DNA of 64,000 nt from Nitrosomonas sp. (GTDB lineage: Bacteria > Pseudomonadota > Gammaproteobacteria > Burkholderiales > Nitrosomonadaceae). How positions within the stretch are numbered: position 1 is the stretch's first letter; each line of letters begins with the position of its first letter. Of this stretch, positions 47,344-56,465 are shown one piece after another. A program made the translations under genes and the position numbers. The stretch covers positions 186,001 through 250,000 of the forward strand of contig JADJES010000003.1 of NCBI GenBank assembly GCA_016708955.1. Direction: 5' to 3'. The notes beneath the pieces are model-generated. The model was not told the origin of the DNA and ran no database searches. It saw only the letters and a list, made by a program, of their open reading frames with translations.

Positions 47344-48321
47344 ATGGCTGAAGATTTTCTCTCACAAGACGAAGTTGATGCATTACTCAAAGGCGCCACT
47401 GGCGAAGCCGATGAGGTGCAGCAGGAAGAAGAGAAAGGGGGGGTTCGATCCTATAACATTGCTACTCAGGAGCGTATTGTTCGTGGGCGGATGCCTACGT
47501 ATGAAATCATCAATGAACGATTTGCGCGTTTACTGCGTATCGGGTTATTTAATTTCATGCGCCGTACGGTAGATATTGCAGTTGGTCCCGTCAAAGTTAT
47601 AAAGTTCAGTGAATTTGTACGTAATCTGGTGGTCCCGACCAATCTCAACTTGGTTCAAATGAAACCCCTGCGAGGGACAGCATTACTCGTTTTTGATCCT
47701 AACCTGATTTTCCTGATTGTGGACAATTTGTTCGGTGGCGATGGCCGATACCATACGAGAGTTGAAGGAAGGGATTTTACTCAGACTGAGCAACGTATTA
47801 TTCGGCGTTTGCTTGATGTGGTGTTTGAAGATTATGAGAAATCCTGGAAGTCGGTATACCCGGTTAAATTTGAGTATGTTAGATCTGAGATGAATCCTCA
47901 ATTTGCCACAATTGCTACACCCAATGAAGTGGTCGTTACGGTTACTTTTGATATTGATATGGGTAACCAAGGTGGCGAGTTGCATGTCTGCATTCCCTAT
48001 TCAATGATTGAGCCCATTCGAGATACTTTATATAGCGCATTGCAAGGCGATCACCTAGAAGTTGACAAGCGCTGGATCAAATTGATGTCACAGCAAGTGC
48101 AAATTGCTGAAGTGGAGCTGGTTGCTAATATCGGACATACGAAAGTTACATTTGAACAAATTCTGAGTATGCAGGCGGGAGATATCATCTCGCTGGAGAT
48201 TCCTAAAACCATTAGCGCGCATGTTGACGGCATACCTGTTATGGATTGTCACTATGGCATCATGAATGGGCAGTATGCACTAAGAGTCAATGCAATGATT
48301 TCCCCATCGGAAGCTGAATAA
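47344..48321 (+). CDS. fliM: Flagellar motor switch protein FliM
   Basis: Middle C-ring protein that binds phospho-CheY (325 aa). The N-terminal CheY-binding peptide LSQDEVDALLKG is perfect. The CheC-like middle domain has MPTYEIINERFARLLRIGLF and the C-terminal SpoA domain interacts with FliN (GDIISLEIPKTISAHVDGIP). It begins seven bases after fliL. Confidence 0.97.
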   Translation: MAEDFLSQDEVDALLKGATGEADEVQQEEEKGGVRSYNIATQERIVRGRMPTYEIINERFARLLRIGLFNFMRRTVDIAVGPVKVIKFSEFVRNLVVPTNLNLVQMKPLRGTALLVFDPNLIFLIVDNLFGGDGRYHTRVEGRDFTQTEQRIIRRLLDVVFEDYEKSWKSVYPVKFEYVRSEMNPQFATIATPNEVVVTVTFDIDMGNQGGELHVCIPYSMIEPIRDTLYSALQGDHLEVDKRWIKLMSQQVQIAEVELVANIGHTKVTFEQILSMQAGDIISLEIPKTISAHVDGIPVMDCHYGIMNGQYALRVNAMISPSEAE

Positions 48322-48338
48322 TTTATTGGAGATTTGAC

Positions 48339-48878
48339 ATGTCAGAGCCTACAGAAAACGATCAAGCTGAGACAGATGACTGGGCGGCAGCTATGGCGGA
48401 ACAGGCGGCAGTTTCTCAAAATGACTCCGCAGAAAAAGAAGCAGAAGTTGATGACTGGGCTGCTGCAATGGCAGAGCAAGCAACATCCCCAAGTCAATCA
48501 GATAACGCTACATCACATGCGGCAGAAAAAAATAACAATACGATAATCGGTTCGCAGGCTTCAACAGCATCGGTTTTCCAGGAACTCTCAAAAGATGGCG
48601 TAGCGAATAATACCCGTCATGATATCGACATGATTCTTGATATCCCCGTGCAGATGACGGTTGAGTTGGGTCGCACCAAGATTGCAATCAAAAACTTGCT
48701 GCAGCTCGCCCAGGGTTCCGTCGTCGAGCTTGACGGTATGGCCGGTGAACCCATGGATGTTCTGGTCAATGGTTGTCTGATTGCCCAAGGCGAAGTAGTG
48801 GTCGTAAATGATAAGTTTGGTATCCGCTTGACCGACATCATTACACCCAGTGAACGTATTCGTAAACTCAATCGCTAG
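48339..48878 (+). CDS. fliN: Flagellar motor switch protein FliN, with duplicated N-terminal motif
   Basis: Lowest C-ring protein (179 aa, longer than the usual 110-150). The SpoA domain (about 95-175) is standard: DIPVQMTVELGRTKIAIKNL, AQGSVVELDGMAGEPMDVLV and KFGIRLTDIITPSERI. The N terminus has DDWAAAMAEQA twice, at residues 13-23 and 38-48. Most proteobacterial FliN proteins carry this motif once, so an internal duplication of 25 codons is likely. The end overlaps the region of the fliO start. Confidence 0.95.
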   Translation: MSEPTENDQAETDDWAAAMAEQAAVSQNDSAEKEAEVDDWAAAMAEQATSPSQSDNATSHAAEKNNNTIIGSQASTASVFQELSKDGVANNTRHDIDMILDIPVQMTVELGRTKIAIKNLLQLAQGSVVELDGMAGEPMDVLVNGCLIAQGEVVVVNDKFGIRLTDIITPSERIRKLNR

Positions 48879-48885
48879 AGCTGAT

Positions 48886-49323
48886 ATGCCAAGCCGATAT
48901 TTGATGCTTTTGATACTGACACTTCCATTTCCTGTTTGGGCTGAATCAGGGAAACCAAGCTATGTGCCACCACCTTCCGTGATAACAACTGAAAATACGT
49001 TGCAGATGATGGGTGGATTATTGCTGGTTTTGGCGATCATAGGCGGCATTACTTGGTTACTCAAACGGTTCTCGTTGATATCGACAGCTGCTGCGGGTGT
49101 CGTCAAGGTTGTCGCAGCGACTGGAGTTGGTCAGAGAGAACGGGTGATTGTTGTCGAAATTGATAACACGTGGCTGGTGCTTGGTGTGGCGCCCGGCCGT
49201 GTCAATAAATTACATATCATGAATAAGCCTTTAACAGACGCTGCCAGTACGACACCGGATAATCCGCCTGTTGAAACATTTGCTACGCAGCTTAATCAGA
49301 GCATAAAAAAAGAAAATGCATAA
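48886..49323 (+). CDS. fliO: Flagellar biosynthesis protein FliO
   Basis: Small membrane protein that helps assemble the FliP-FliQ-FliR export gate (145 aa from this start). The ATG at 48886 gives a signal-like start MPSRYLMLLILTLPFPVWA. An earlier in-frame GTG would lie inside fliN. A second helix (about 43-65, LLLVLAIIGGITWLL) and the cytoplasmic FliO domain with GQRERVIVVEIDNTWLVLGV follow. The stop overlaps the fliP frame by eight bases. Confidence 0.9.
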   Translation: MPSRYLMLLILTLPFPVWAESGKPSYVPPPSVITTENTLQMMGGLLLVLAIIGGITWLLKRFSLISTAAAGVVKVVAATGVGQRERVIVVEIDNTWLVLGVAPGRVNKLHIMNKPLTDAASTTPDNPPVETFATQLNQSIKKENA

Positions 49324-50164
49324 CAGATTTGTATCAATCATTCATTCATGCTTTCAATGCATATTGATTTGTCATCGGCTCAGGGCAAGTTTTTGTTGTT
49401 GCCTGAGCAGAATTACAAAACGTAATCTGTTTCAGATGGTGTTTATTTTTGTGGGTTTTATCGCTGTGCCTGCATTCGCACAAAAATCCGGTTTTCCGGC
49501 GTTTACCAGTTCCCCTAATGCCGATGGAAGCGCAACGTATACGCTGAGCTTACAGACACTTTTATTATTGACCTCACTGACATTTTTACCTGCGCTGGTA
49601 TTAATGATGTCAAGTTTTACACGTATCATCATTGTCTTGTCGTTGCTGAGGTTGGCATTGGGCACGCAATCTTCTCCGCCTAACCAGGTATTGCTCGGAT
49701 TGGCGTTATTCCTAACTTTTTTTATCATGTCGCCGGTCATTGACCGTGTTTATACGGAAGCTTATTTACCTTTTTCTGAAGATAAAATAAGTATTGTAGA
49801 GGCGGCTGAGAAAGCGAGTGTGCCGCTGAAATCGTTTATGCTGCACCAGACTCGGGAAACGGATCTGGCGCTTTTTGTACAAATATCGAACAGTGAAGAG
49901 CTCGAAAGCCGCGATAAAGTGCCGCTGAAAATACTTGTTCCAGCTTATATCACGAGCGAACTAAAAACTGCTTTCCAGATTGGTTTTGTCGTATTCATTC
50001 CATTTTTAATCATTGATCTGGTTGTATCAAGCGTATTGATGGCCATGGGTATGATGATGCTGTCACCGATGATTATTTCACTTCCATTTAAATTAATGCT
50101 TTTTGTGCTGGTCGATGGCTGGCATCTCATTATCGGTTCATTGACGCAAAGCTTCTATACCTGA
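49316..50164 (+). CDS. fliP: Flagellar export gate protein FliP
   Basis: Core membrane protein of the type III export gate. From 49316 the frame gives 282 aa, about 40 more than usual. The extra N terminus is Cys- and basic-rich. The in-frame ATG at 49436 (MVFIFVGFIAVPAFAQ) would give 242 aa, the normal length, with a short signal peptide, so the true start may be there. It has no strong ribosome site. The core is typical: LTFLPALVLMMSSFTRIIIVL, LGLALFLTFFIMSPVID and MGMMMLSPMIISLPFKLMLF. Confidence 0.93.
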   Translation: MHNRFVSIIHSCFQCILICHRLRASFCCCLSRITKRNLFQMVFIFVGFIAVPAFAQKSGFPAFTSSPNADGSATYTLSLQTLLLLTSLTFLPALVLMMSSFTRIIIVLSLLRLALGTQSSPPNQVLLGLALFLTFFIMSPVIDRVYTEAYLPFSEDKISIVEAAEKASVPLKSFMLHQTRETDLALFVQISNSEELESRDKVPLKILVPAYITSELKTAFQIGFVVFIPFLIIDLVVSSVLMAMGMMMLSPMIISLPFKLMLFVLVDGWHLIIGSLTQSFYT

Positions 50165-50177
50165 AAGGAAACAAATT

Positions 50178-50450
50178 ATGACCCCTGAGAGTGCAATGAC
50201 TATCGGACGGCAAGCGCTTGAAATCACGTTTATGCTCTCTGCACCCTTGTTGCTTTCTGCTTTAGCAGCTGGTTTATTAGTCAGTATCTTCCAAGCAGCG
50301 ACACAAATCAACGAAATGACTCTGTCATTTATTCCTAAATTATTGGTGATGTTTCTAGTGATTGTGCTGGCCGGACCTTGGATGATCGCGATCATGACAG
50401 ATTATATGCAACGGCTCTTTACCAGCATTCCTTGGCTCGCAGTCAGTTAA
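50178..50450 (+). CDS. fliQ: Flagellar export gate protein FliQ
   Basis: Two-helix export gate subunit of 90 aa. The family pattern is clear: MTPESAMTIGRQALEITFML, then GLLVSIFQAATQINEMTLSF and AGPWMIAIMTDYMQRLF. AAAGGAAA lies upstream of the ATG, 14 bases after fliP. Confidence 0.97.
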   Translation: MTPESAMTIGRQALEITFMLSAPLLLSALAAGLLVSIFQAATQINEMTLSFIPKLLVMFLVIVLAGPWMIAIMTDYMQRLFTSIPWLAVS

Positions 50451-50547
50451 TGCCGGCAGGCGCATGGTTTGTGGTGCTGTATGCGCGAATTTCAATCGGT
50501 GATTTGGTCAGTACTGGGGTTCATCGTCAAGCGAGTGATTTAGCATA

Positions 50548-51342
50548 ATGATCAGTATAACCACTGCAGAATTAAATACATTACTGGCAGCATTTCTTTG
50601 GCCGCTCAGCAGAATCCTGGCGATGGTGGCTACCGCGCCTATCTTTGGGAACCCAAGTATTCCAGTCAAGGTGAAGCTGGGGTTGGCGGTTATGCTTACT
50701 GTCCTGGTTATGCCGGTAGTAGAAAAATCATTACCACAGGTTGATCCAGCTTCCGGTATTGGTTTAATCATCTTGCTGCAACAGGTGTTGATTGGTGTCG
50801 CTATTGGATTTGTCATGCGCATTGTTTTTGTTGCAGTGGAAACAGCGGGCGAATTGATTGGTTTACAAATGGGTCTTGGCTTTGCAGTTTTCTTTGATCC
50901 GCACTCCGGTCAAATAGATATCATAGGCCGCTTTCTGGGGGTAATTGCCAGTCTGGCATTTCTTGCAATGGATGGTCATTTGATGATGATTGCATTGATC
51001 TCACAGAGCTTTAGCACACTACCTGTTGGCTCAGATGGAATTACAAATGTAACATTTACTACGCTTGCAAACTGGGGGGGGGAAATTTTTAAATCGGGTC
51101 TTCAATTGTCACTTCCCGTTCTCACGGCGTTACTGATTACCAATCTTGCTTTGGGTATTCTGACACGTGTTGCGCCGCAATTAAATATTTTCGCGGTCGG
51201 CTTTCCGCTGACACTCTCTATCGGCCTCTTCGTTCTAGCGTTCAGCATGCCTTTTTATACACCGATTCTGGAATATCTAGTACATGACGCTTTAAATCTA
51301 ATGATGGGAATTCTTAATATCAATCAAATCGATATGCCGTAG
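50548..51342 (+). CDS. fliR: Flagellar export gate protein FliR
   Basis: Membrane subunit of the export gate (264 aa, multiple helices). The family features WPLSRILAMVATAPIFG, GFVMRIVFVAVETAGELIGLQMGLGFA and FDPHSGQ are present. It is the last recognised flagellar gene of the run. flhB, the usual next partner, is not in this window. Confidence 0.96.
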   Translation: MISITTAELNTLLAAFLWPLSRILAMVATAPIFGNPSIPVKVKLGLAVMLTVLVMPVVEKSLPQVDPASGIGLIILLQQVLIGVAIGFVMRIVFVAVETAGELIGLQMGLGFAVFFDPHSGQIDIIGRFLGVIASLAFLAMDGHLMMIALISQSFSTLPVGSDGITNVTFTTLANWGGEIFKSGLQLSLPVLTALLITNLALGILTRVAPQLNIFAVGFPLTLSIGLFVLAFSMPFYTPILEYLVHDALNLMMGILNINQIDMP

Positions 51343-51546
51343 CTGATTTAACGGTTATAGCAAGAGCAAACTCCTCCCGATGCATAAGTAGACAGACTTG
51401 CTTATTCACAATACATAAACAGACAATATTGCCCTTCTTTTTCAATAGAAGATTCTTGCCTGTAGCTGTTAAAGTGATCATCCATTTATCGAAAACTATT
51501 TATTAACATTGGCAGTTCAAATAATTGCTGGTTTGGTTAATAACTT

Positions 51547-53394
51547 ATGACATTTAAGTCACGTTTACTCAGTTCGCTACGCAAATTTTCTTCATCGCCG
51601 GAGGTGCAGCATGACGAAGAAATTGTTACGCCTGCCGACGAGTCACAATTAAACAATGCATCGAATTCCGCCCAGCAGTTTGTGTCGCGTGATGAAATTA
51701 AACAACTTTTGGATACGGCTTATCGTGAACGGTTAAGCGCTGAGGACCGGGCAATCAAGGAGGCACATAAGCGGATTGAAGCAGAAAACATCGCGAAAGT
51801 AACTGCTGAAGCGAGGATCCGGGCCGAGGCCAATGCCAGAATTGCGGCAGAAACAAGAATCCAGGCTGAAGCGATTGCTACTGATCAAGCCAGAACCCGA
51901 GCTAAAACTGAGGCTTTGGCAATCAGAGAAGCCAATGCCCGGCGGGAATTTGAAATAAAAGCCAGGCAGCTTGCGGAAGAGAAGATTAAAGCTGAGAAAT
52001 CCCTAAATGCGCTATTGGAAGCCAAGATCAAAGCAGAAGCTTCGATTGTTGAGAAAATGCAGAAACGCGTTGAACAAGAAGCCGTTGCTTTGGATAAGGC
52101 GCATGCGACCACATTGAAAGAAAATGAAGCTGCCGAAGCTGCGATACATCGTGCCAAAGTAGCCGATGAAGCACGTTTGCTAGCACTGGCTGCGATAGAG
52201 GCAGAAACACATGCAGCAATGCTCGCCAATGCAAAAATTCAGGAAACGCAAAAAACCCTAGCATTGGCTAAAGCTCATGAAGAAGCTGAAAAGCAAATCA
52301 TTGAGGAAATGCAGATGCGCTCGCAAATAGAGGCGCAAACTTTGGCTCAGGCTGCTGAGCGTCTGGATACAGAGAAACGAGCGAAAGAAATGGCAGAGGA
52401 TAGGCTGAAAGCTGAAGCCGCTGCGGTACAGGCGGCGATAGAAAAGGCCGAAGCTGAAGCGATCGCAGCAGAGCAAGCGAGAAAAAGAGCTGAATTAGAC
52501 ACTCAAGCGACTATCGCGGCACGCGATAAAACAGATGCGGAGAAAGTTGCAGCTGAAATAGCGGAATCTATTCTTGTAAAACAGAATGCAGCCGCTGATG
52601 CAATCAAGGCCCGCCTCGTTACAGAGTCTGAGTTGCTGGAAGAAGCCAGTCAGCGAATGCAGATTGAAATTGAAGCATTGGCTGCTGTAGAGGCAGCCTT
52701 GCACGCTGAGAAAGAAGCCAAAACGACTGCAAGTGAGAAGAAGAAAGCGGAGATCAGTGCAAGCAAAGAATATCAGAAACGTATTAAAGCAGATGAAGAA
52801 GCCATTAAAGAAGCGGAAGCGCGTGCAGAATCAGAGAAAGCTGCAAGGAAAGCAGCGAAGAGCAAGGCGGAGGCTGAAATAAGATTGAGAGCTGCCGCAG
52901 AGGCAAAAGCCCAAGTAGATTCGCTTGCTGCACAAGAAACAAATATTCAAGCGGATTTGGAGCAACGCTTGCTGGAAGATGCAGAGATTCGTGCCAAAGC
53001 GATTGCCGATGCAAAACAAGCGGTTGTTGAGCGCCTCGAGATTGAACAAAAAATTACAGGATTGGCAATTACTAGAGCACAAGCAAAAATTATCGCTACC
53101 AATAAAGCCAAAGCGCAACTTGAAGCAGAAAAAACTGCTACCCGAATCGCATTGGAAAAAGCTAGAATCGAATCGGCTGCTCTTGCTACCATGCAGGAGC
53201 GCATAGCGTTGGAATCCAAAGTACTGGAAGCTGCATCAGCCCGAGAGGCTGTTGAAGTTATGGCTAAGGAAGCACTATTTGCGCGTTCCCAAGCTGATAA
53301 AGAAGCTACCGCTGCGGCAACTGCGAGAATACGAGCAGAAATTGCTGCCGCAGAACATTCTCGTAACAAGGTTGCTTTAAACACTAAGACTTAA
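51547..53394 (+). CDS. Long Ala/Glu/Lys-rich coiled-coil protein of unknown function
   Basis: A 615-aa protein without a recognised family. After a basic, Ser-rich start (about 1-50) and a short region around QFVSRDEIKQLL, almost the whole protein (about 60-610) is one run of degenerate 10-12-residue units such as AEARIRAEANARI. There is almost no Pro and few aromatics, so a very long helical rod is expected. No signal peptide or membrane segment is seen. Cytoskeleton-like, TolA-like or plasma-protein-like scaffolds have similar composition, and low-complexity sequence makes homology unreliable. It follows fliR by about 200 bp on the same strand and is followed by the insertion-element block. 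Codon use looks like its neighbours. Confidence 0.75.
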   Translation: MTFKSRLLSSLRKFSSSPEVQHDEEIVTPADESQLNNASNSAQQFVSRDEIKQLLDTAYRERLSAEDRAIKEAHKRIEAENIAKVTAEARIRAEANARIAAETRIQAEAIATDQARTRAKTEALAIREANARREFEIKARQLAEEKIKAEKSLNALLEAKIKAEASIVEKMQKRVEQEAVALDKAHATTLKENEAAEAAIHRAKVADEARLLALAAIEAETHAAMLANAKIQETQKTLALAKAHEEAEKQIIEEMQMRSQIEAQTLAQAAERLDTEKRAKEMAEDRLKAEAAAVQAAIEKAEAEAIAAEQARKRAELDTQATIAARDKTDAEKVAAEIAESILVKQNAAADAIKARLVTESELLEEASQRMQIEIEALAAVEAALHAEKEAKTTASEKKKAEISASKEYQKRIKADEEAIKEAEARAESEKAARKAAKSKAEAEIRLRAAAEAKAQVDSLAAQETNIQADLEQRLLEDAEIRAKAIADAKQAVVERLEIEQKITGLAITRAQAKIIATNKAKAQLEAEKTATRIALEKARIESAALATMQERIALESKVLEAASAREAVEVMAKEALFARSQADKEATAAATARIRAEIAAAEHSRNKVALNTKT

Positions 53395-53564
53395 TAATCA
53401 GATATTTTGGCTGTATAAAGCCAGAGTGATAGATCTGCCGTCCGATAGATCAAAGAATGAGTTTTCTCCGCGCGCCCTGCACCCATCCCCGCGGCAAGAC
53501 AGCGGGGAATCGCAAGTTGAAGTGTTTAGCGCAGTGGTGTGTTGTATCCCTCCAACCCCACCAC

Positions 53565-53860
53565 CTACCCACATTCCTTCAGCAATGCTTCAATAGCCTC
53601 CGGTGCGAACGGCAGCAATTCATCGATTCGGCTGTTAGACCAGGCGGGGAGTTTTTCGAGGGTGTCGGCTAGCCATTGTGCGGGGTTAAGGCCGTTGAGT
53701 TTTGCGGTGCCGAGTAGGGTTTGGATGGCGGCAGCACGTTTTCCGGCGCGCTCGGAGCCGGTGAACAGCCAGTTTTTCTTGCCGAGCGCGATGGGGCGAA
53801 TAGTGTTTTCGACGGGGTTGTTGTCAATCGGCAGGTGTCCGCTGTCGGCGCAGCGGAATG
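53565..53860 (-). pseudogene. IS66 transposase (TnpC) C-terminal fragment
   Basis: The frame reads ADSGHLPIDNNPVENTIRPI, then GKKNWLFTGSERAGKRAA, and ends FAPEAIEALLKECG before a TAG at 53565-53567. This is the characteristic C terminus of IS66 transposases. It is out of frame with the N-terminal tnpC remnant just upstream. The junction lies near 53841-53860. Confidence 0.85.
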
Positions 53861-54426
53861 TGACGATGCACGAAGAATTCTGCAGGTTTGACGTCGAGTT
53901 GTTCGGTGACGTCTTCGCCGATTTTTACCAGCTCGCTGCCGCACTGTTTGCATTGGCAGGATTGCGGTTCATGGCGATGTTCGATGCGCGGCAGATGATC
54001 CGGCAGAGGCTGGCGTCCGGCACGCTCACGTTTGGGCTTTTGTGGTGCGATCGACAGTAATTGCTCGATTTCCGCCTCAACGGCAGAAATATCGGTTTGC
54101 CAGTCTTCTTCGAACAAACTCAGCTCCACCCCGGCAATCAGCCACTCCCATTGCGACGAAGTCAGTTCCATCCCGCCCGTATCCGAACGTCCCCAAACAA
54201 ACCGTCCCCGATGCAAACGCCGCTGGCACAGCCACACGCCGGTACCATCCCACAGCAACACTTTGATGCGATTGCCCGCGCGATTGCAAAACACAAACGC
54301 CGAACCCGAACACGGTGAGCGCTGTAACGCCCGCTCCACCAACACCGACAAACCGTCGATCCCCCGGCGCATATCCACCGGCGCAACCATCAACCAAATC
54401 TCCCCCGGATTCGTAATCAAAGACAC
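53824..54426 (-). pseudogene. IS66 TnpB fused to the N-terminal part of TnpC
   Basis: From the GTG at 54426 the frame encodes the IS66 Orf2 protein (MVAPVDMRRGIDGLSVLVE; FCNRAGNRIKVLLWDGTG; RLHRGRFVWG). At ELTSSQWEWLIAGVELS it runs directly into a TnpC N-terminal region (LFEEDWQTDISAVEAEIEQL; QPLPDHLPRIEHRHEP; GEDVTEQLDVKPAEFFVHRH). Normally these are separate genes, so a deletion has removed the tnpB end and tnpC start. It stops at 53824, just past a second deletion. The GTG overlaps the tnpA stop. Confidence 0.8.
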
Positions 54427-54701
54427 TTCAACAACTCCCCCAACCAATGCGGCGATACCGTCGACGGCAGTTCCAACACATGACCGCCCCGTCCGCGAAG
54501 ACATATCGTATTCGCTGGTATAGGCATTGGTTTGATCGTTACCGGAACCAATGCAGGTGACCGAACGACCTGACCAGCACGATGCTCGCGAGCCCAATTG
54601 CCAAACGTCTTGGTATTTAAACCATGTTCCCGGCAATAAGCCGCCTGAGACATTCCGCTGGTTTGCCATGCTTCGATATGAATTCGTCGTGCTTCTGATG
54701 A
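54417..54701 (-). pseudogene. IS66 Orf1 (TnpA), 5' end cut by an IS1595-type element
   Basis: The frame shows the helix-turn-helix region typical of IS66 Orf1 (IEAWQTSGMSQAAYCREHGL, then KTFGNWAREHR) and ends LGELLKCL. It is open upstream of the first ATG (54653) up to 54701 (SSEARRIH), where the IS1595-type inverted repeat begins, so its natural start has been lost. Confidence 0.8.
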
Positions 54702-55120
54702 CCTGATTAGAAAGATTCTTCAGCTTGCCGGAGCCAACGTGCCGGGCGAGGCCCGATAGTGGCTGCAGCGACGAACAGACGTAGAGGGAGCGCTTCAAGA
54801 TGGAAGCGCCGGTTGAAACGGTAAACAAACGCACCGAGGTAACGGGCTCCGTATTTGGCGAAATCGAATGCATGATAAGCGCCCCCCAGGCTGGTTTTGA
54901 GGTTGCCCAAGACCGTGTTGATCCAGTTGAATTCTGGTAATTCTTTGGGTTTGCGACCGTCCGCGACGATTGCCCGGTGTTGGCAGCCAGCATCAGTAAC
55001 CCCGGCAAAACAACCCAATTCATCGGAAGTGATTATACAACCTGGCGCGAGATCAGCGCTAGCCCAGTCAAAAACCGCTTTGCGCGTAAAACCAGGGACC
55101 AATGCCATTTTAAGGTTATC
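54702..55120 (-). mobile_element. IS1595-family element, partial copy (3' half)
   Basis: Starts with the same terminal sequence as the second copy (CCTGATTAGAAAGATTCTTC at 54702). It encodes on the minus strand the C-terminal half of an ISXO2-like transposase: PGFTRKAVFDWASADLAPG, CFAGVTDAGCQHRAIVADG, FNWINTVLGNLKTSLGGAYH and the end WLRQAEESF. Similarity to the second copy ends near 55117, so the 5' half is missing. In this piece the reading frame is intact. Confidence 0.82.
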
Positions 55121-55202
55121 CAAACAACGCTGGCGGCGTATTGAATTTATCGGGCCTAACGCACATTGCAGTAGACGCCACCCCTGATCATGAAAGAAAC
55201 TT

Positions 55203-56247
55203 CCTGATTAGAAAGATTCTTCAGCCAAACCCGATTTTTTCTATTATAAGGCGCATACTGACCCAAACAAACCCATCAAAGAGAAACTGCCATGGCCATG
55301 AACCGTATCCAATTCCAAGCAGGCTTGTCCCTACCTGCATTCCTTGCGCAGTTTGGCACAGATGAACAATGCGCGGATGCATTGGAAGCATCCCGTTGGC
55401 CGCAAGGATTCAGCTGCCCAGGCTGCGGCAACGCGAATTACTACTTGCTTAAGGTAGGAAAACACAAGAACTTCCAATGCAAGTGCTGCCGGTTACAGAC
55501 ATCTCTGATCGCAGGCACCTTGTTCCAAAGCACGCACTTGGCGCTAAGCATTTGGTTCTTGGCAATTTATCTGATCAGCCAAGCCAAGACCGGCTTGTCG
55601 GCACTCGACCTTAAGCGGCAGTTGGGCGTGAGTTACCCCACGGCTTGGCTGATTCAGCAGAAGCTGATGCAGGCGATGGTCGAACGGGATGCCAAGTATA
55701 CGCTGTGTGGTAATGTCCAGGCGGATGACGCTTACCTTGGCGGAGAATTGGCTGGTGGCAAGGCAGGCCGGGGCTCCGAGAACAAGGTACCTTTGTGGCG
55801 GCGATCTCGCTCAGCGCCGAAGGCCGTCCCCTGTATATTAAAATGGCACCGGTTCCTGGTTTTACGCGCAAAGCGGTTTTGACTGGGCTAACGCTAATCT
55901 CGCACCAGATTGTATAGTCACTTCCGATGGATTGGGTTGTTTTGCCGGGGTTACTGATGCTGGCTGTCAGCACCGGGCAATCGTCGCGGACGGTCGCAAG
56001 CCTAAGGATTTGCCAGAATTCAACTGGATCAATACGGTTTTGGGCAACCTCAAAACCAGCCTGGGTGGCGCTTATCATGCATTCGATTTCGCCAAATATG
56101 GAACCCGTTACCTCGGTGCGTTTGTTTACCGCTTCACCGACGCTTCCATCTTGAAGCGCTCCCTCTACGCCTGTTCGTCGCCGCAGCCACTACCGGGCCT
56201 CGCCCGGCACGTTGGCTTCGGCAAGCTGAGGAATCTTTCTAATCAGG
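55203..56247 (+). mobile_element. IS1595-family element, full-length copy
   Basis: The ends are near-perfect 23-bp inverted repeats (55203-55225 and 56225-56247, one mismatch). The 8-bp duplication AGAAACTT flanks it (55195-55202 and 56248-56255), matching the IS1595 target size. It is 1045 bp and carries one transposase gene on the plus strand, now frameshifted. Confidence 0.92.
55292..56236 (+). pseudogene. ISXO2-like (IS1595) transposase with three one-base deletions
   Basis: The N-terminal part has the zinc ribbon (FSCPGCGNANYY...CKCCRLQTS) and the start of the DDE domain (VQADDAYLGGELAGG). Frame breaks are inferred at 55790-55797 (GTACCTTTGTG should read VPFVAAISLSAEG), at 55877-55881 (GGTTTTGACTGG should read VFDWANANLAP), and near 56134 (TTCACCG where the partial copy has TTCAACCGG). 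Between and after them the protein continues as in the partial copy. Three independent losses point to decay, though base-calling error would look similar. Confidence 0.85.
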
Positions 56248-56465
56248 AGAAACTTTGAGGTGGGAGGTGGCGGGGAGAGGTCGCACAGATTTTTTGGTGA
56301 CTTGATCCCGCACTCTAACGTGACCCGCCGAACTGACTCGAACCCCGGATTGCTTCCATAGAGAGCGCACGTTAAACAGGCCGAAGGCAGATAATTGCCT
56401 TCAGGCATTCTCAGTTCCGGCATCCGCCGCCTTCCATTCACGAGTATAAATTGAATGGAGGAATT

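Larger units (their letters stand above)
53565..54701 (-). mobile_element. IS66-family element remnant with two internal deletions
   Basis: Reading on the minus strand, an orf1 (tnpA) piece, orf2 (tnpB) and the two ends of tnpC are recognisable in the IS66 gene order. The tnpB 3' end is fused to tnpC, and the tnpC catalytic centre is missing. The upstream side is cut off exactly where an IS1595-type end begins (54702). Terminal inverted repeats were not identified, so the boundaries are those of the coding remnants. Confidence 0.85.

Noticed and set aside
51402..51410. A single TTATTCACA DnaA-box match after fliR
   Set aside because: It stands alone, without the inverted partner, the 180-bp spaced box or any of the shared blocks, so chance is enough.
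54427..55023. Upstream part of the 399-codon minus-strand ORF before TnpB
   Set aside because: It runs out of frame through IS66 orf1 and the IS1595 fragment. Only the portion after the GTG at 54426 matches IS66 proteins.
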